Shown piece by piece: positions 61,765 through 64,000 of a DNA stretch of 64,000 nucleotides; position 1 is the first letter of the stretch, and each line of letters starts with the position of its first letter. This DNA comes from Pseudarthrobacter chlorophenolicus A6 (GTDB taxonomy: Bacteria > Actinomycetota > Actinomycetes > Actinomycetales > Micrococcaceae). The position numbers and the translations under genes were made by a program. The notes under the pieces were generated by a model, which did no database searches, was not told the DNA's origin, and saw only the letters and a list, made by a program, of their open reading frames with translations. The stretch spans positions 1,436,980-1,500,979 of the forward strand of contig NC_011886.1 in NCBI RefSeq assembly GCF_000022025.1, written 5' to 3'.

Positions 61765-62469
61765 ATGGGGGATCTAGCAATAGATTTCTGTGGTGAATGG
61801 TACGAGCCCTCGGATGAGGACGTCTTCAACATCGGCCGCGAGGGCGACCTTGAAGTGGACGACAATCCGTACCTGCACCGGCAGTTCCTGCAGGTTGCCC
61901 GCTACGACGGCATCTGGTGGCTCAGCAACGTGGGGGGCATGCTGTCCGCCACGGTGGCTGACGCGTCCGGCGGGATGCAGGCCTGGCTGGCGCCGGGCGC
62001 CCGGATCCCGCTGGTCTTCAGCCACACCAACATCATCTTCACGGCCGGGCCCACCACCTACGAGTTCGCCGTCCACCTGAAGACCCCGTCCTTCCGGCAG
62101 GAAGCCAGGGACGGTGACAGCAGCGGCGACACCACCATCGGCCCGGTGGTGTTCACCGACTCCCAGAAGGCACTGATCGTGGCCCTGGCGGAGCCCATGC
62201 TGCGGCGCGAGGGCACCGGCTTCAGCGCCATCCCGTCGTCCGCTGCCGCGGCGAAGACCCTCGGCTGGGCGCTGACCAGGTTCAACCGCAAACTCGACAA
62301 CGTCTGCGACAAACTCGACCGCGTGGGCGTGGTGGGCCTGCGCGGCGGCGGCGGCAAGCTCGCCACCAACCGGCGTGCCCGCCTGGTGGAGCACGCCGTC
62401 ACGTCCCACCTGGTGACCCCCGATGACCTGTACCTGCTGGAAAAGATGAGGGGCGTGGACGAAGGATGA
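61765..62469 (+). CDS. Degenerate FHA-like protein with a C-terminal helical domain
   Basis: The 234-residue cytoplasmic protein starts at ATG 61765, preceded by GAGGAGG; it follows the kinase after 85 bases, the largest gap in this operon since moxR. Residues ~15-110 look like an FHA beta-sandwich (VFNIGREGDLEVDDNPYLHR), but the SxxH motif is changed to YLHRQF, so phosphothreonine binding is doubtful. The C-terminal half (~130-234; KALIVALAEPMLRREGTG, AKTLGWALTRFNRKLDNV) is helical and could be a winged helix. I recognise no named family. Its stop overlaps the EssC-like gene, so the two are translationally coupled. Confidence 0.75.
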   Translation: MGDLAIDFCGEWYEPSDEDVFNIGREGDLEVDDNPYLHRQFLQVARYDGIWWLSNVGGMLSATVADASGGMQAWLAPGARIPLVFSHTNIIFTAGPTTYEFAVHLKTPSFRQEARDGDSSGDTTIGPVVFTDSQKALIVALAEPMLRREGTGFSAIPSSAAAAKTLGWALTRFNRKLDNVCDKLDRVGVVGLRGGGGKLATNRRARLVEHAVTSHLVTPDDLYLLEKMRGVDEG

Positions 62470-64000
62470 GAATCCGGCTGACACTCCGCCGGGACCCGGC
62501 GGAAACCAAGGACCTGGCCGTCACCGTGGACGGCTTGGCCACGGTGGCGGACATTGCCACCGTGCTCTGGGCTGCGGACCCGGACCGGAAGGGACGCCCC
62601 GCACCGGACAACCTGTCCCTGCGCATCGATGAGGCCTTCGTTGGCGGCGGCATCAGCGGCAACGTCCTGGCCAGGGAGGACAACCTCCTGGAGTCCGGCC
62701 TGCGGCCGGGTTCGGTGGTCTCGCTGGCCCAGGTCAGCGACCAGTTCCATGAAGCCGGTGCCGGACGCGGTCCTGCCGCGGCCACCCTGCGGGTGCTGTC
62801 CGGGCCCGACGTCGGCAAGGAATTTTCGCTGCCCACCGGCACCAGCTACATCGGCCGGGACCGGGACGTGGACATCCGGCTCACCGACCCCCTGACCTCC
62901 AAGCGACACGCCCGCATCACCGTGGCCGAGGGCGTCGAAATCGTTGACACCAACTCCGCCAACGGCCTGCTCATGGATGGCCTGCCGGTGACCCGTGCCC
63001 GGCTAAACTCGTCCGACACCGTCACCCTGGGCGACACCACCGTCACCGTGGTTCCACTGGGCCACAACCGGGCGGCAGCACCGACGTCGCCCCTGGTGGA
63101 CTTTAACCGTTCGCCCCGGGTGGTTCCGCGGTTCGAGGAACCCAAGCGCGTGGTCCCGTCCGGCCCCAAGCGGCCGGAAGACCACCCCTTCCCCTACATC
63201 ATGCTGATTGCCCCGCTGATGATGGGCGCAGTCATCTTCGCCGTCACCCGCAACCCGCTGTCCGTGATCTTCATGATGATGATGCCGCTGTTCATCATCG
63301 GCCACTACGTGGACCAAAAGATGCGCAACAGGAAGCAGCAGAAGGAAGGCCACAAGCACTTCCGTGCGTCGATGGCAGCCTTCCGGGAGGACATCACCGA
63401 GCTGCAGAAGGTGGAGCGTGCCGTCCGGCTGCAGGAAGCGCCGTCCGTCAGCGACACCGTGGACGCGATCTACAAGCTCGGCCCGCTGCTGTGGACGCAC
63501 CGCCCCGAGCACAAAACCTTCCTGGGGCTGCGGTTCGGGCTGGGCACCGCTCCTTCCCGGGTCCGGCTCGAAGAACCGTCCAACAACGACACCGAGGTGC
63601 AGTACGCCCGCGAAATCCAGGACTGCCTGAAACAGTTCCGGGAAATCGAAGGCGTCCCCATCGTCTCGCAGCTGCGCACCTCCGGGTCCCTGGGCATCGC
63701 CGGCGCCCGCGGCCTGGTGGACGACGTGGCCCGCGGCATCGTCCTGCAGCTGGTGGGCCTCCACTCGCCCGCCGAAGTGGTCCTCACAGCCATCACCTCG
63801 GCGCAGTCCCGGGAGCGCTGGGACTGGCTGCAGTGGTTGCCGCACGTCGGCTCCGGCCACAGCCCACTGTCCGGAGACCACCTGGCCGCCGGGTCCGCCG
63901 GCGGCTCATCGCTGCTGGCCCGGCTTGAAGACCTGCTCGACGCGCGGGAGGCCGCCGTCAAGCGGCAGGCGCCCGAGCTGCGCCAGGAGATGGACCCCGC
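62466..64000 (+). CDS. EssC-like FtsK/SpoIIIE-family protein, N-terminal part (3' truncated)
   Basis: ATG 62466 overlaps the previous stop; 511 codons are visible before the window ends. Residues ~1-90 form a ubiquitin-like or FHA-like N-terminal domain. An FHA domain follows at ~103-198 (TSYIGRDRDVDIRL, LTSKRHARITV, DTNSANGLLMDG). Two adjacent membrane helices span ~243-285 (IMLIAPLMMGAVIFAV, VIFMMMMPLFIIGHYV). A soluble domain typical of EssC/EccC pre-ATPase regions comes next (ELQKVERAVRLQEAPS, LGPLLWTHRPEHKTFLGLRF). The ATPase domains would lie beyond the edge. FHA followed by two helices matches Firmicutes EssC better than mycobacterial EccC. It would be the motor of a type VII-like system. 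Confidence 0.8.
   Translation, partial: MRIRLTLRRDPAETKDLAVTVDGLATVADIATVLWAADPDRKGRPAPDNLSLRIDEAFVGGGISGNVLAREDNLLESGLRPGSVVSLAQVSDQFHEAGAGRGPAAATLRVLSGPDVGKEFSLPTGTSYIGRDRDVDIRLTDPLTSKRHARITVAEGVEIVDTNSANGLLMDGLPVTRARLNSSDTVTLGDTTVTVVPLGHNRAAAPTSPLVDFNRSPRVVPRFEEPKRVVPSGPKRPEDHPFPYIMLIAPLMMGAVIFAVTRNPLSVIFMMMMPLFIIGHYVDQKMRNRKQQKEGHKHFRASMAAFREDITELQKVERAVRLQEAPSVSDTVDAIYKLGPLLWTHRPEHKTFLGLRFGLGTAPSRVRLEEPSNNDTEVQYAREIQDCLKQFREIEGVPIVSQLRTSGSLGIAGARGLVDDVARGIVLQLVGLHSPAEVVLTAITSAQSRERWDWLQWLPHVGSGHSPLSGDHLAAGSAGGSSLLARLEDLLDAREAAVKRQAPELRQEMDP

Overview
The window is high-GC DNA with tightly packed genes, ATGA/GTGA stop-start overlaps, GTG starts and several likely leaderless promoters. This fits an actinobacterium, most likely Micrococcaceae (Arthrobacter/Pseudarthrobacter type). 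The gene content agrees: multi-subunit acyl-CoA carboxylase with an epsilon subunit, a LpdA-type quinone reductase, an Rv1264-like cyclase and GlnR-like boxes. I saw no rRNA, tRNA, insertion sequence, prophage or CRISPR array. No gap between genes exceeds 300 bases.

Positions 1-3,100 hold the end of an unidentified gene, a DUF457 membrane hydrolase, a small membrane protein, deoC and a NirB-like flavoprotein. Positions 3,323-18,567 are mainly nitrate/nitrite assimilation. On the minus strand lie nirB-cobA-(uroporphyrinogen synthase fused to a winged helix), with nirD divergent. Further on, also on the minus strand, come narK, nasA and nasB. Between these groups sit a phospho-sugar mutase, a purine nucleoside phosphorylase, LpdA and a tiny PspC protein. 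5-mers repeated every 11 bp, resembling GlnR boxes, precede nirB and narK, so the scattered genes probably share nitrogen control: NarK imports nitrate, NasA/NasB make nitrite, NirBD makes ammonium, and CobA with the synthase supply siroheme.

Positions 18,844-37,484 hold an MHS transporter, a glutamine amidotransferase, an NTF2-like protein, acyl-CoA carboxylase genes (alpha chain with a one-base frameshift; beta and epsilon 9 kb away), Maf, a TetR-MMPL pair, a secreted protein, a DAACS symporter, a DUF885 peptidase, an SDR, BirA, a PH-domain protein and an adenylate cyclase. A 15-bp inverted repeat occurs upstream of both the alpha and the beta/epsilon genes and is a candidate shared operator.

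Positions 37,615-64,000 are the most unusual part. Two consecutive 2,000-residue single-pass surface proteins have the same order of domains: a probable beta-propeller, about 11 Ig-like repeats, FN3 domains and a Cys-containing tail. They share a 1,003-bp segment with a single mismatch and a codon usage quite unlike the flanking sequence. Downstream follows a nearly unbroken operon: MoxR ATPase, DUF58 protein, transglutaminase-like membrane protein lacking the catalytic Cys, zinc-ribbon/RDD/FHA protein, PP2C phosphatase, zinc-ribbon/FHA protein, transmembrane Ser/Thr kinase, degenerate FHA protein, and the N-terminus of an EssC-like FHA plus two-helix protein cut by the window edge. I infer a phosphorylation-controlled envelope machine, possibly a type VII-like secretion apparatus, that serves the giant surface proteins.
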